From the NCBI GenBank assembly GCA_030653355.1, contig JAURZN010000183.1, positions 41,138-105,137 of the forward strand: a stretch of DNA of 64,000 nucleotides, written 5' to 3'. Under the pieces are notes generated by a model. That model was given only the letters and a program-made list of their open reading frames with translations. It was not told the origin of the DNA and ran no database searches. The translations under genes and the position numbers were made by a program. Below are positions 1 to 8,915 of the stretch, piece after piece (within the stretch, counting starts at the first letter, position 1; each line of letters starts with the position of its first letter). Origin of the DNA: Gallionella sp. Lineage in GTDB: Bacteria; Pseudomonadota; Gammaproteobacteria; Burkholderiales; Gallionellaceae.

Positions 1-283
1 CGAAGAGAGGCAGACTCAGTTCCGGTCGCAGTTTTTCGCGCAGGCCCCAAATTGTTGCAACAAAATCGTTCGATGACTTAAGTTCATCAGCATCGATCTC
101 ATCGTACCTAGGAAATACTTCAACAATGAGAGCCTTATCATCCTCCCCGACATCTGCGAAGAAATTTTCCCAAGCTGCCCCTTGTTTTACCAAGTCCTGG
201 GCCGTTGGCACATCGTCATAACCGTCATCGACAATAAGTGCGGTCGTCAGCTTACGATCAGAAAGCAATTCGTTGAGATTCAT
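1..283 (-). CDS. Receiver-like protein, N-terminal part (cut by window edge)
   Basis: About 94 codons are visible, starting at an ATG that overlaps the stop of the upstream GHKL gene in an ATGA arrangement, so the two are probably translated together. The start reads MNLNELLSDRKLTTALIVDD. A hydrophobic strand followed by an acidic pair (VDDGYDD) looks like the first strand and acidic pocket of a response-regulator receiver domain. The phosphoacceptor Asp and any output domain lie outside the window. Pairing with a protein that has a histidine-kinase-like C-terminus supports a two-component role, but this is inferred from a fragment. Confidence 0.6.
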   Translation of the reverse strand, partial: MNLNELLSDRKLTTALIVDDGYDDVPTAQDLVKQGAAWENFFADVGEDDKALIVEVFPRYDEIDADELKSSNDFVATIWGLREKLRPELSLPLF

Positions 284-2706
284 TTAACTGTTACTCCCTC
301 AGGTAGCTCAAGCACGAATTCATGAAGGCGCTTGGTGTCTGCGTCCGCTCGCGACGATAGAGTAAGTTTGCCACCCAAATAGGACGCATTCTCACGAGCA
401 ATATAAAGACCCAGTCCTCTTCGTTTGCTTTTTTCTTTCATGGACCAGAAAGGTCGAAACACTTTTTCTTGATTTTCTATGGCGATACCGCGACCGTTAT
501 CACTGAAATAAATTACCATCGGATCAGTATCTATCTTGATGGATATTATTGGTACATAGCGAGTTTCTCGTGATGCACGCATTTCCATCCAATAGATGGA
601 GTTGGAAATAAGGTTCTCCAGTATTTGAATCAGCATTCCCTTCACCACGCGTATCCGAACAGGGGAGCTGGGTGGCTTGAAATTGAGGTTGATGCTGTGT
701 CTCCGAAACTGTGCAGCATGTCCTATTTTGAGTTCCTCAATCAGTTCTCCAAGATCAAATACCTCCGAGCGCTGCCGTCCGGACACACTGAGCTGATCTA
801 GGACGCTAAGCCGTTTGGATACGCTCTTCATTTCGATGCGTAGTGTATCCAGCTTGCTGCGTATCTCTGGCGGCATTTCCTTGCCACGAAGCGCCTCGAT
901 CGCTTCCAGCGCACTTTCGGACGCACGTGCTAATTCGTGAGCGACAACCTCAACCATAAGGCCGACACCGGCCATTTGAACCATCTGCCGCCCATCGGCC
1001 TCTACCTCATCAATACGTTGTTGTGCACGTGCGGCCAAGTCTTGGAACTCTGCAAAAGCCTCCTGTAATTCGTCAACAACGTCCTCATGTCCCTTTGGTA
1101 ATATCTTACGTACACGACTGAGCGCGACTTTAGCTCGTGACTCTAGCTTGCTGACTTCCGCCTTCACGTCACCTAAGTCAAGGGGCAGATGTTTGTGACG
1201 CCGATCAACATCTTTCATAAAATCCCAAAACAGCACTTGAATTACATGCTGGAGCAAGGTAATGAATACTTGCTGTTCGGGTGTCGTGCGGAGGCCCTCA
1301 CGATTCGTCTGATCCAAGAGTTGTGGGTTGTTGGTGCGCGTGATATTAATGTGGCCGACAAATTGCATCTTGTTAAGTGTGTAGCCAGAACGCCCCATTG
1401 CGCGACGATCAAGTCCCAGCCAGTCGTCGTCGTCATCGCCGTAAGGAAAGACTCGGAATCCGTCGCGAAACAACAGAATGCCGGACCACTTTTTTTGAAG
1501 TTCTCGGACAGCGCGTTGATCCCCTATAGAGTCAATTCGTGCTAAGCGCTGACGGTTGTACCAATAGACCTGAAAATCGAAATCACCAACCGAAGTCAGT
1601 GCCGAGAGAGGAACGGCTTCCGAAGTTCCGATAACCGCTCCCTCAATGTCAGGTAATGTGAGGTTCGTTACATCAATTTCGTGTGGGTGCGGGAAGCCGA
1701 GGTCAAAAGCTTCGAGCGTGACGCGCAAAACAGGCTCGCCGTTGAGTATGCGGTATGTACCTTTGAAGCCTGCGTGTGCATGCTCTAGCAGATGCTTGTC
1801 CATCCACGGGATGTTGACGCGACTGCCATTCCAAAGTAAAGCGATACGCGGTTTGGATTTTTGATCTACAAAGGGATCAGTAATACGTGCAAAATCGAAC
1901 TCTGCATACAACTTTAAACGGTTCTCTGTCCAGTCTTCAGTGAGATCGCTAATAGTGAGAACCGTACCACTCCAAGCGGTACTTGGCTTCATTCCATCGG
2001 TGAAAGCCTTTACCGGCACATCTTCGATCATTGCGTCAAGATTCGCGAACTCTCGCCAGTCAATTTCTAACCGGTTCATCGCTGTGTCGGTCTGCTTTGC
2101 GGTCTCCAGCTTCAAATGCTCGCCGAGCCGCATGGCCGACAAACGTCCGATGCCTTTTTCACCTAGATAGGGCGATTTGACACTTTTTGCTTCAATCGCT
2201 TGATCGACTTCCCGTTTTCTGGATGGTGTGCCAATCACCAAGTAATTCTTTTTCAGTTCCTCAAGCGACATGCCTGAACCTGTGTCGGCAATTTCAATCG
2301 TGTTAAGACTCCGGTAAGCGGCATCAAGCTTGCCCAAAAATTCATCAACGCTTTTTGGTGTTCCAAGACAATCTCGGAATGCCTTCACTAACTCGGGATC
2401 GGCGGCTGGATCAAGTTGTAAAATCGTCAAATCTAACAGACTCGCAGTGGTTTCGGCCTGCTCGTTGCGCGACACGTTCTGGTAGGCATCAGACGAGGCG
2501 ATTGATGAAGCTTTGCTGCGCATGCGCAAATAACTGTTCCGGCGTAGAACGACTTTGAACCTGATTTCAACGCCATTTTTAGACCTGGCATCGAATGCAT
2601 TTTTTATCAGTTCGTAGAACGCAATGGTGTCGGAGCTGATAAGTTCAGACCCTAGTTCTAGAACGGTTCGTGCGGATATCTTAAACACGCGGGAATACCT
2701 GACCAA
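280..2706 (-). CDS. Protein with two GHKL ATPase domains (Hsp90/MORC-like plus histidine-kinase-like)
   Basis: The 808-residue protein carries two ATP-binding folds. The first is Hsp90/MORC-like: N-box ELIKNAFDA (residues 32-40), DTGSGM (141-146) and GEKGIGRLSAM (182-192). The second, at the C-terminus, has a histidine-kinase layout: a helix with AHELARA (near residue 590), an ENLISNS N-box, DNGRGI and a final GLGLYIA at 764-770. No membrane segment is evident, so it should be cytosolic. It lies downstream of the ssp-like genes and overlaps the receiver-like gene. The start is uncertain: TTG at 2706 is the longest form, while GTG at 2688 overlaps the stop of the small upstream ORF and keeps the conserved FKISARTVLELG start. 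It may be the sensor or effector arm of the defence system; that is inference. Confidence 0.8.
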   Translation of the reverse strand: MVRYSRVFKISARTVLELGSELISSDTIAFYELIKNAFDARSKNGVEIRFKVVLRRNSYLRMRSKASSIASSDAYQNVSRNEQAETTASLLDLTILQLDPAADPELVKAFRDCLGTPKSVDEFLGKLDAAYRSLNTIEIADTGSGMSLEELKKNYLVIGTPSRKREVDQAIEAKSVKSPYLGEKGIGRLSAMRLGEHLKLETAKQTDTAMNRLEIDWREFANLDAMIEDVPVKAFTDGMKPSTAWSGTVLTISDLTEDWTENRLKLYAEFDFARITDPFVDQKSKPRIALLWNGSRVNIPWMDKHLLEHAHAGFKGTYRILNGEPVLRVTLEAFDLGFPHPHEIDVTNLTLPDIEGAVIGTSEAVPLSALTSVGDFDFQVYWYNRQRLARIDSIGDQRAVRELQKKWSGILLFRDGFRVFPYGDDDDDWLGLDRRAMGRSGYTLNKMQFVGHINITRTNNPQLLDQTNREGLRTTPEQQVFITLLQHVIQVLFWDFMKDVDRRHKHLPLDLGDVKAEVSKLESRAKVALSRVRKILPKGHEDVVDELQEAFAEFQDLAARAQQRIDEVEADGRQMVQMAGVGLMVEVVAHELARASESALEAIEALRGKEMPPEIRSKLDTLRIEMKSVSKRLSVLDQLSVSGRQRSEVFDLGELIEELKIGHAAQFRRHSINLNFKPPSSPVRIRVVKGMLIQILENLISNSIYWMEMRASRETRYVPIISIKIDTDPMVIYFSDNGRGIAIENQEKVFRPFWSMKEKSKRRGLGLYIARENASYLGGKLTLSSRADADTKRLHEFVLELPEGVTVK

Positions 2707-2803
2707 TCATTCCAACCGAAGAGGGCGTGTACAGCAATGCAAGTGCTACGTCTTCAACTTCACGTAAACGCTCTGAGGTGTGATGATAATTTCGCAGATG
2801 CAT
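2681..2803 (-). CDS. Small ORF (40 aa) coupled to the GHKL gene
   Basis: An ATG at 2803 follows a good ribosome site (GGGAG about seven bases upstream) and opens a 40-codon frame starting MHLRNYHHTSERLREVEDVA. Its TAA overlaps the GTG candidate start of the GHKL gene by eight bases, the usual geometry of translational coupling. It fills most of the gap between the sspD-like and GHKL genes. No family is recognised. It could be a true microprotein, a coupling leader, or the residue of an out-of-frame N-terminal extension. Confidence 0.5.
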   Translation of the reverse strand: MHLRNYHHTSERLREVEDVALALLYTPSSVGMIGQVFPRV

Positions 2804-2878
2804 GAGCTATCTCCCTATTTAAAGCTTCCATTGTTAAAAAAAGATGTTGGATCAACAAGCGCAGTCGCGTTATAAAAG

Positions 2879-3715
2879 TTACTTATGACAAATCAGGCAT
2901 GCTCCACCACCCTCATCCTCACCATATAAGTCATCAATATCTATGTTACTTTGGACTGGCCGTAGCGGATTAACTGGGCGTTTGCTCAAATCTCGCTGCC
3001 GCCTACGCTCATAATCTTCAATTATCTGGTTTGCTCGTATAGGGTTTTCGAGGTCACTCAGAGGCCCTCCCTGTGTCCAGGTAAAAGGCGAGCCGTGTTC
3101 CAACGCACTTTTCTCATAGTTCTTGGCTTCTTCAAATGCTGCTGGATGACGTTCTTTTAAGCGAACCCATTCAATTTTTTGTTGATAAAAGCAAAACGTA
3201 CATCCGCTGCGTGATCGCCACTCATAATACTTTGGATAGCCGACACCTGAAGCTTCTAAAATATCCATGACCCCCTGCTTATCTATACCATCCTCTCTGA
3301 AGGGGAGCTTCACGATTAAGTTATCTTCATTTGAAATATACCCCTGGCGGTATTCTTCATCAGATCGGATCGCAACATAACTTGTTACGACATCTCCTGC
3401 TTTGAGCATTGGATTAACCCATTGCTTAAATGGTAATAACTTAAGCTGCCGAGTGCACCAGCGAGTGTGAGGAGAGGGTAAAAAGTGATTGTATTCTCGT
3501 AACCAGAAATCAAAATCACGAGTAGGATTAAGGCGCAGGATAGGCTTCCCTAGAAAACCTTCAAGTCGTCCAAGAAAGTCATAAACTTCCGGCAACTCTT
3601 TCCCTGTGTCAGTAAAAAAATAATCAATATTCAATTCAGGATGATGTTGGCGCATGTATACCGCAAGGGCAGCGCTATCTTTACCCCCAGAAACTCCTAG
3701 AACATGACGTTCCAT
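2879..3715 (-). CDS. sspD: SspD/DndC-like PAPS-reductase-fold protein (phosphorothioation)
   Basis: The 278-residue protein has the ATP-pyrophosphatase PP-loop SGGKDS (residues 9-14), a FTDTGKELPE segment typical of the PAPS reductase/DndC family, and several cysteines (RWCTRQ, CTFCFYQQ, and a C-terminal CLICHK) suited to an Fe-S cluster. In Dnd and Ssp systems the relative activates DNA phosphate for sulfur insertion. It lies two bases after the SspC-like stop, so the three genes form one operon. The ssp name rests on neighbours (DUF4007, ATPase) and gene order more than on sequence alone. No cysteine desulfurase (SspA/DndA) is in the window; a housekeeping IscS might serve. Confidence 0.8.
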   Translation of the reverse strand: MERHVLGVSGGKDSAALAVYMRQHHPELNIDYFFTDTGKELPEVYDFLGRLEGFLGKPILRLNPTRDFDFWLREYNHFLPSPHTRWCTRQLKLLPFKQWVNPMLKAGDVVTSYVAIRSDEEYRQGYISNEDNLIVKLPFREDGIDKQGVMDILEASGVGYPKYYEWRSRSGCTFCFYQQKIEWVRLKERHPAAFEEAKNYEKSALEHGSPFTWTQGGPLSDLENPIRANQIIEDYERRRQRDLSKRPVNPLRPVQSNIDIDDLYGEDEGGGACLICHK

Positions 3716-3717
3716 CC

Positions 3718-6700
3718 TCAGCCCTCTTTTCTTTGGTCTATGGCTTGAGTGCCAGCCTGAGCAAGTGCAGCAAGGAATACCTCGGGCCTAACATTATTCA
3801 TATGAGTCATAATTATTTCAGCCAAATCACGAACGTGACTCTGTTCTTGCTCAGAAATATCGAACGACTCTGAGACTGTTTTTCCGTCTTTACCAGTTCC
3901 GAAAACCACGGCTATCGCCTGCCTTGTTGGATTGCGATCACGTACTGCTGCGAGTACTTCTACCTGGCGGAATCGCAAAGCCAAGTCGGCAAGAGAAATC
4001 AATGCAACATCAATATCTTGATCATTCCAATCGCGAGATGGCTTGTTGATAGCTAAGCCCAATAAACTCTCGTAATATTCTCGTTTATTCTCAAATGTTG
4101 CTAACCGAATTGCGAAACCGTCTAATCTCAAATCACCAGAAATGCCAGAGACAACTTTGGCGCGATGCTTGATTAACGATAAGTCATCAAATTCAGCATC
4201 AAGAGCTACTAGCATTTTTGAAATGACTCTGCGCAACATCAAATCGTATGCATCCGTCATTTCAGAAAGAGATGCACCGAGTCCTTCAATATATTTATCG
4301 ACCTCCCCCCCGAATAATAATGGGAGGTCGATAAACAGCACTTTATGAGGATCGCTAGCCCGTAGGAGTACATCACGAATCTTGCGCGTTGTATCGGATA
4401 TGCTTGTAGTTCTCTGCGCCCAAACAGGCAGTCCATACACAATAGAAACTAGTGTTCTCGCTGAATCCAGTGGGTCTAGATGGCTAGTTCGCCCAAGCCT
4501 ATTTTGCATTTGCTTATTCAGACCTTCCAGAATATCGCGATGATATTCATCAAGTTGAACATGACGGAGAGAAATGCGTGATGGCTCTTGCAACGCTTCG
4601 TCAATATCAGCTTCTTGCAACTCAGGTACAAACATTCCATTTTTGTAGACAGCCACGCGATATTTATTTGCTAAAACGAAAGCAAGCATGAGTATTGGCA
4701 GAACACCCTCACGAATACCAAACGGTGGTTTTGTCCACAGTTGATAGAGTGAGGACAAATCTATTCGATCACCCGTTCCAAATATTAGCTGATCTGCGGC
4801 AGCCCACGCTTTTACAAACGTTTTGCTCTTTCCACTGTTCTCGGGTGGTAGAAAGGAAAATTGCCCTGCTTCATTTTTCCGGTATAAAGAAGTTGATCCT
4901 ATCAAAGTATGAAAAAGTCCTGCTTCTGCAGGAAAGCCTTCGAAGCCCAAAGCTGCGAGCCCTTCGTTATTAAGCATCGCATATAATAATTCACGCCTCG
5001 CCTTGGAGCTACTTCCAGAGGGTTTGTCGCGGTTTATCAACTCGCTCAAAATAAAAGGAGTATCGACATATAATTTGTCAGCCAAATCAGATGCTAAGGA
5101 CGAGAGTCCGATTTGACCCGGATTGGGCAAATACTCACCGTTGAGATGCCAATTTGCGTTAATGAAGGCGTCTCTAAGTTCATTTTCTAACTGCGCTCGA
5201 ATTGTAGATACACGCCCGCTAATTTCTCTCCTGGCAACAGCGTCACCATCAAGCTCTGGATGCTGTTTTCGGACAGTTTCAATGGCCAGCAACTCACGCC
5301 CTAGCTCCCTGACAATTTCCCCATTTTTTGAAGACCCAAGCACAACTGGGTATACAGAACATTTTTTAGATGCAATCTTACTGCGATTATCTAATTGCTG
5401 AATTGTTGTATCTCGATCAGGGATTGCCAATACAAATTGGCCAAAACTACCATCTGATGGTTCAAAACTTGTAACCTGCGAATCAAGTTCTGATACCTGG
5501 CACAACGCAACCTTCATCCAGCGCAATGTCCCGTGAATGTAGTAGTGCCGCTTTGCGATAACGGGAAATAAGTTGCTGAGTTTAGTCAACGTTTTAAGAT
5601 TTGGATCGCCAATAGATCCTAGTGCATCATTCACAGCCGAATCAATATCAAAATCACTACCCGCAAACACTCCCCACGCGCCTAAGTGCTTGCGATGAAC
5701 AATAACGGACCAACCGCGAAGGTCTTCTAGTGCAGTCTCGATACTAGTTTCGGGATGCTCTGGCAAGCATGAATAAAGCGTTTCATTATCCGCCGCAAGA
5801 CCAGACCCGTTTCGAAACAGTTCGATTAACGCAATGGTCTTCGTTAACTGCGCATGTATTGAGCGTCCCTTGGCTTCCGCACGCTCTACAGCTTCTGCTG
5901 CCTGGGCCCATCTATGCCCGTCTGGCGAGGCGAGAATCGCTGTTTCAAGATTGATTCTGAGGTAGTCCCAATAGGTAGAGGGTAGGTACAGGCTCTTTTC
6001 ATTAGCGGTGGTTGACTGTAAAAAGTCCATGAACCCTTTCGGTTCAACTGAAACAAGAAAGCCAAATGTACTACGTTCATTCTGCCCAAAACGACGTTTT
6101 GAAATCGGTCCTAGCAGGGCTGCGGTGGCAGGGTGCAATGGCCAGCAATTATCAAGCCTTGCCCAAAAATCAGGATTTACGGTTGGCCTGCGCATTTTTA
6201 TTGAGAGCGCGATTTTCTTCGACAGCGATTTTGTCCATGGATGCGGCAAGCTTGTATCAATGGCCTTGCCGGTAAGCTCTACCAACTCATCACTTCCCGC
6301 TATGAGCGGAATATCAACAAATCGCCCCTGTATCTTTGACCACTCTTCACGAGCATCGCGCCCCAACTTGGTTGCATATTGCTCGAATGCTTGATGAAGA
6401 ATGCCAACAACTACCAATTTTCCACGGCTACGGCTAGCCATCTCAGCCAACTCTTGGTAAAAGTACACATCGTCCCCATTGTGTACCGCAGACTCTAGGA
6501 ATTTACCTAACTCGTCAATTACGACCAAAACCCCTGCATTCTCCCCAGACTCGGCTTCTCTCACTAATATTTCCAGCAAATCTGCGGAAGTAACATTGGC
6601 AATACTTTTGTTTTGCGATTCAGCGGGGAGTGATTTGGTAAGTGCTCGATATAGTTCTTGAACAACGCTAGTTCTTCTACCTACAACAGGGATAACCAGC

Positions 6701-7050
6701 CAGCCATTTTTACCTGAATTGAATGCTTCCAAAACCAAGTTGTCATTGTTTAGGCCGAGCACATGCTGGGCAGTTTCACGAATAGACGGTTGATGATGTA
6801 CCAAGGAACAAAGTGCCAGTGCAAGGGATGACTTTCCTCCGCCATAAGGCCCTGTCCATGTAAAAGCCCTCTGCTTAGTTTCTAAAATCTGGCGCGCAGT
6901 ACCCTCAAGAACAGCTCTTGCAGTTCCTTGGCAAATATATCCCTGCAGGCCGTCTTCCCGACCAAAATCTGTATCTATTCTTATCGATCGTTGAAACTGC
7001 CTAGAGATGCTAACCACATCTGCTAGTACCTGAATAACCTTGGCCTTCAT
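3718..7050 (-). CDS. sspC: SspC-like large P-loop ATPase
   Basis: The 1110-residue protein has a Walker A motif GPYGGGKSSLAL near residue 70 and a Walker B-like VLVVIDELGKF near residue 175, marking a large AAA-type ATPase. Its start overlaps the sspB-like stop (ATGA) and its stop is two bases before the sspD-like start. In the SspBCD single-strand phosphorothioation system an ATPase gene lies between the nickase and the ATP-pyrophosphatase genes, which matches this order. The long C-terminal part has no motif I recognise. The assignment rests mainly on context. Confidence 0.72.
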   Translation of the reverse strand: MKAKVIQVLADVVSISRQFQRSIRIDTDFGREDGLQGYICQGTARAVLEGTARQILETKQRAFTWTGPYGGGKSSLALALCSLVHHQPSIRETAQHVLGLNNDNLVLEAFNSGKNGWLVIPVVGRRTSVVQELYRALTKSLPAESQNKSIANVTSADLLEILVREAESGENAGVLVVIDELGKFLESAVHNGDDVYFYQELAEMASRSRGKLVVVGILHQAFEQYATKLGRDAREEWSKIQGRFVDIPLIAGSDELVELTGKAIDTSLPHPWTKSLSKKIALSIKMRRPTVNPDFWARLDNCWPLHPATAALLGPISKRRFGQNERSTFGFLVSVEPKGFMDFLQSTTANEKSLYLPSTYWDYLRINLETAILASPDGHRWAQAAEAVERAEAKGRSIHAQLTKTIALIELFRNGSGLAADNETLYSCLPEHPETSIETALEDLRGWSVIVHRKHLGAWGVFAGSDFDIDSAVNDALGSIGDPNLKTLTKLSNLFPVIAKRHYYIHGTLRWMKVALCQVSELDSQVTSFEPSDGSFGQFVLAIPDRDTTIQQLDNRSKIASKKCSVYPVVLGSSKNGEIVRELGRELLAIETVRKQHPELDGDAVARREISGRVSTIRAQLENELRDAFINANWHLNGEYLPNPGQIGLSSLASDLADKLYVDTPFILSELINRDKPSGSSSKARRELLYAMLNNEGLAALGFEGFPAEAGLFHTLIGSTSLYRKNEAGQFSFLPPENSGKSKTFVKAWAAADQLIFGTGDRIDLSSLYQLWTKPPFGIREGVLPILMLAFVLANKYRVAVYKNGMFVPELQEADIDEALQEPSRISLRHVQLDEYHRDILEGLNKQMQNRLGRTSHLDPLDSARTLVSIVYGLPVWAQRTTSISDTTRKIRDVLLRASDPHKVLFIDLPLLFGGEVDKYIEGLGASLSEMTDAYDLMLRRVISKMLVALDAEFDDLSLIKHRAKVVSGISGDLRLDGFAIRLATFENKREYYESLLGLAINKPSRDWNDQDIDVALISLADLALRFRQVEVLAAVRDRNPTRQAIAVVFGTGKDGKTVSESFDISEQEQSHVRDLAEIIMTHMNNVRPEVFLAALAQAGTQAIDQRKEG

Positions 7051-7958
7051 GCTTTACTCCCAAGAACGTCTATTGGAGACATTGCGCCATTTACACAAAC
7101 AACGTGTCGCAGACCTGCGGTATCAGACCACACATATCTCCGATGAGAAATCGCCTCAAGGCTGATGAGTCGCTCTGCAATTGAATTTTCATCCAGCTTA
7201 AAAACTCGCCCGGGGGAACCGGGATCATACGCAATAGACTCAAAGGATAAGGTATTCTGATTAGGAGCAACACATTTCCAAAATTCAATAAGGGCGTATA
7301 GAAACACTTCGTCAGGAAGAGTCGATTTAGCCCCTCGCCGAAACTCATACAGTCCGTCTGTGCTCATTTGGATCAACCCTAACTCCCCAAGCATCGGCTC
7401 TGCAATGTCTTCCATTGTGGCATTTCTTGACTTTGGAACATAGCTCCTCAGAAACACCTCAATATCACGATCCAGTGAATTTTCGGATACCTTTATCCTC
7501 GGTGTTTTTTCATCAAGATACTCAATCAAGCCTTCTTTAACTTGCTTTGCGGAAAAGCTTTGTTCGCTTAAATGATTAAATACCCAGTACCAAGTTGTGG
7601 CGCGGGGAATAGCTTCCGTTCGTCCCGCCAAATTCCAGTGCATGAGCCAAGAGGTTGCATAATGTTCGCAGTAGGGATCTAGCCCATCATTAGCAAATAT
7701 TTTTTTACCGAGGTCTGTTGCTATATGCCCACCATTTTTGCTTTCGATAATCCCACAAGCAAGAGCCCAATGACGAATTGAGCCAACCATGTTTTTTCCA
7801 ACGCCAAAGGTGACTATTGCGTCGTCGCTAGAGAACACCCCCTTTTTTTCGTAACTAACTGCATCAAAAGCCTTTTTTAGCCACATCTGCCTGAGTGGGA
7901 AAGTTTCATGCCCGGAAAAATGTGGCACATAGTTAATATCAAAAATTACACTTCGCAT
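7047..7958 (-). CDS. sspB: SspB-like DUF4007 protein (probable DNA nickase)
   Basis: The 303-residue protein has the hallmark DUF4007 N-terminus: a FSGHETFPLR segment, then DDAIVTFGVGKNMVGSIRHW. DUF4007 proteins next to DndC-like and ATPase genes are the SspB component, reported as a nicking enzyme of the single-strand phosphorothioation defence system. The ATG at 7958 has an AAGGAA ribosome site. It is the first gene of the leftward operon, and a long inverted repeat lies directly upstream, suggesting control of the whole operon. Confidence 0.82.
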   Translation of the reverse strand: MRSVIFDINYVPHFSGHETFPLRQMWLKKAFDAVSYEKKGVFSSDDAIVTFGVGKNMVGSIRHWALACGIIESKNGGHIATDLGKKIFANDGLDPYCEHYATSWLMHWNLAGRTEAIPRATTWYWVFNHLSEQSFSAKQVKEGLIEYLDEKTPRIKVSENSLDRDIEVFLRSYVPKSRNATMEDIAEPMLGELGLIQMSTDGLYEFRRGAKSTLPDEVFLYALIEFWKCVAPNQNTLSFESIAYDPGSPGRVFKLDENSIAERLISLEAISHRRYVWSDTAGLRHVVCVNGAMSPIDVLGSKA

Positions 7959-7969
7959 AGGGTTCCTTT

Positions 7970-8023
7970 ATCACTGGATGATTGTACCAGTAATGGAGTT
8001 TGCTGGTGAAATCATCCAGTGAT
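7970..8023. promoter_or_regulatory. 14-bp inverted repeat at the ssp promoter
   Basis: Arms at 7970-7983 and 8010-8023 are exact reverse complements (core ATCACTGGATGAT), separated by 26 bp. On the minus strand a possible -10 (TACAAT, 7986-7981) lies at the inner edge of the proximal arm, about 23 bases before the sspB-like start. This fits an operator of a dimeric or tetrameric repressor; a transcript hairpin is the alternative. No regulator gene is adjacent within the window. Confidence 0.6.
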
Positions 8024-8494
8024 GATTGACAATCTTTAAGACCTAAATATCTCTTGTAAAATTATATTTTTCAAATTAATTATAATATTCAATGTATTAG
8101 ATGCATATTGTGGTGAGTAATTAAGCGGAGCTACTATTTGGAATATTTTGATTTGTTACATGCATTGAGCAAGGATGCATTGTGTATGATTTGGTTCAGG
8201 CTCCGAATTTGCTTAGGCTAAAGCTGCGCTGGCTATACAAAATTAGTCCGGATGCGAATTATGAGCAGAAAAGGAATACAGATAAAAATTAATGCAAATC
8301 ACCATGAGTAACCGGACATTTCTACTTGCCGTTGAACGGCAAACGAGTTCGCTGGTAGTGTTGCGCTAAGTCCTTCAGCCCCTTGGTACATCTGCCGTAC
8401 ATCCGTGCAATGTTATTGCGCGCCCAGTATAGTTATTGTACCGATTTGTACGAAATCGGCTTGCTGCGTAAATTTCGTTTTTTTCGAGTGTTAT
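8024..8494. other. AT-rich intergenic stretch, no gene seen
   Basis: This junction separates the leftward defence operon from the mobile-element module. The first part is very AT-rich. No credible reading frame, tRNA or terminator was recognised. A stretch near 8225-8340 resembles noncoding ends of insertion sequences, but no matching inverted repeat or target duplication could be defined. Confidence 0.4.
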
Positions 8495-8690
8495 GATGTT
8501 GTGCAAATCAACCAGCTTGCGTCGGCCAAGCAGATTGAGTGCCTGCAAAAAATACTGCGCTACCCGCCATTCATGGAGGGCTTGCTGGTTCGTTCAGCAA
8601 CAAAACTGCTCGCCTCGCAACTCCAACTCGCTACAATACAGCAGTGTTACGCCTTGCCGTTTTTGCCCATCTCTTACCAGTCTCGCCAAC
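8495..8690 (+). pseudogene. Decayed fragment of a MobH relaxase (traI-like) N-terminal region
   Basis: In one frame the translation RYPPFMEGL with its flanks matches the N-terminal region of the intact relaxase at 34076-36022 (RYPPFMEGLPVHAP). In another frame the text continues YNTAVLRLAVFAHLLPVS, matching YNPAMLRLATLVQLLPAS of the intact protein, with a short internal deletion. The match stops just before the HHHRGAGG metal-binding region. A frameshift and loss of the remainder make this a relic, on the opposite strand to the intact gene. It abuts the stop of the WGR gene, marking an old recombination junction. Confidence 0.7.
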
Positions 8691-8693
8691 GTA

Positions 8694-8915
8694 TCATCTT
8701 ATTTGCTTCAGTTGATACCCATGTCGCATTCGACTGCGCTCAATTTTAGCTACCTCACGCATGGCATCCTCTTCTTCAACAAAGATCTGCTGTTTCATTC
8801 CGCCTCGTCTGTTGGTCAGTCCAAACCAATGTCGTCTGAGAACGTAGTCGCCCAGCAAATCCCGGCTCAGTTCCAGCACATAACCGCGTCCTGATGATCT
8901 AAAGTCTAGTCTCAT
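8694..8915 (-). CDS. Small WGR-domain protein
   Basis: The 73-residue protein starting MRLDFRSSGRGYVLELSRDL continues RRHWFGLTNRRGGMKQQIF and then EEEDAMREVAKI with a final RHGYQLKQ, which fits a stand-alone WGR domain, a small nucleic-acid-binding fold. Its ATG at 8915 lies inside the 3' end of the integrase gene (17-base overlap), so it is translated from the same message. A role as an integrase accessory factor is inference from this coupling. Confidence 0.75.
   Translation of the reverse strand: MRLDFRSSGRGYVLELSRDLLGDYVLRRHWFGLTNRRGGMKQQIFVEEEDAMREVAKIERSRMRHGYQLKQIR

Noticed and set aside
8225..8340. Possible insertion-sequence end
   Set aside because: Only a short motif resembles IS ends; no partner inverted repeat, target duplication or transposase was found.
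8405..8894. Two overlapping rightward ORFs of about 114 and 133 codons
   Set aside because: No ribosome sites and no protein-like composition; the only meaningful parts are the relaxase-like fragments, recorded as a pseudogene.
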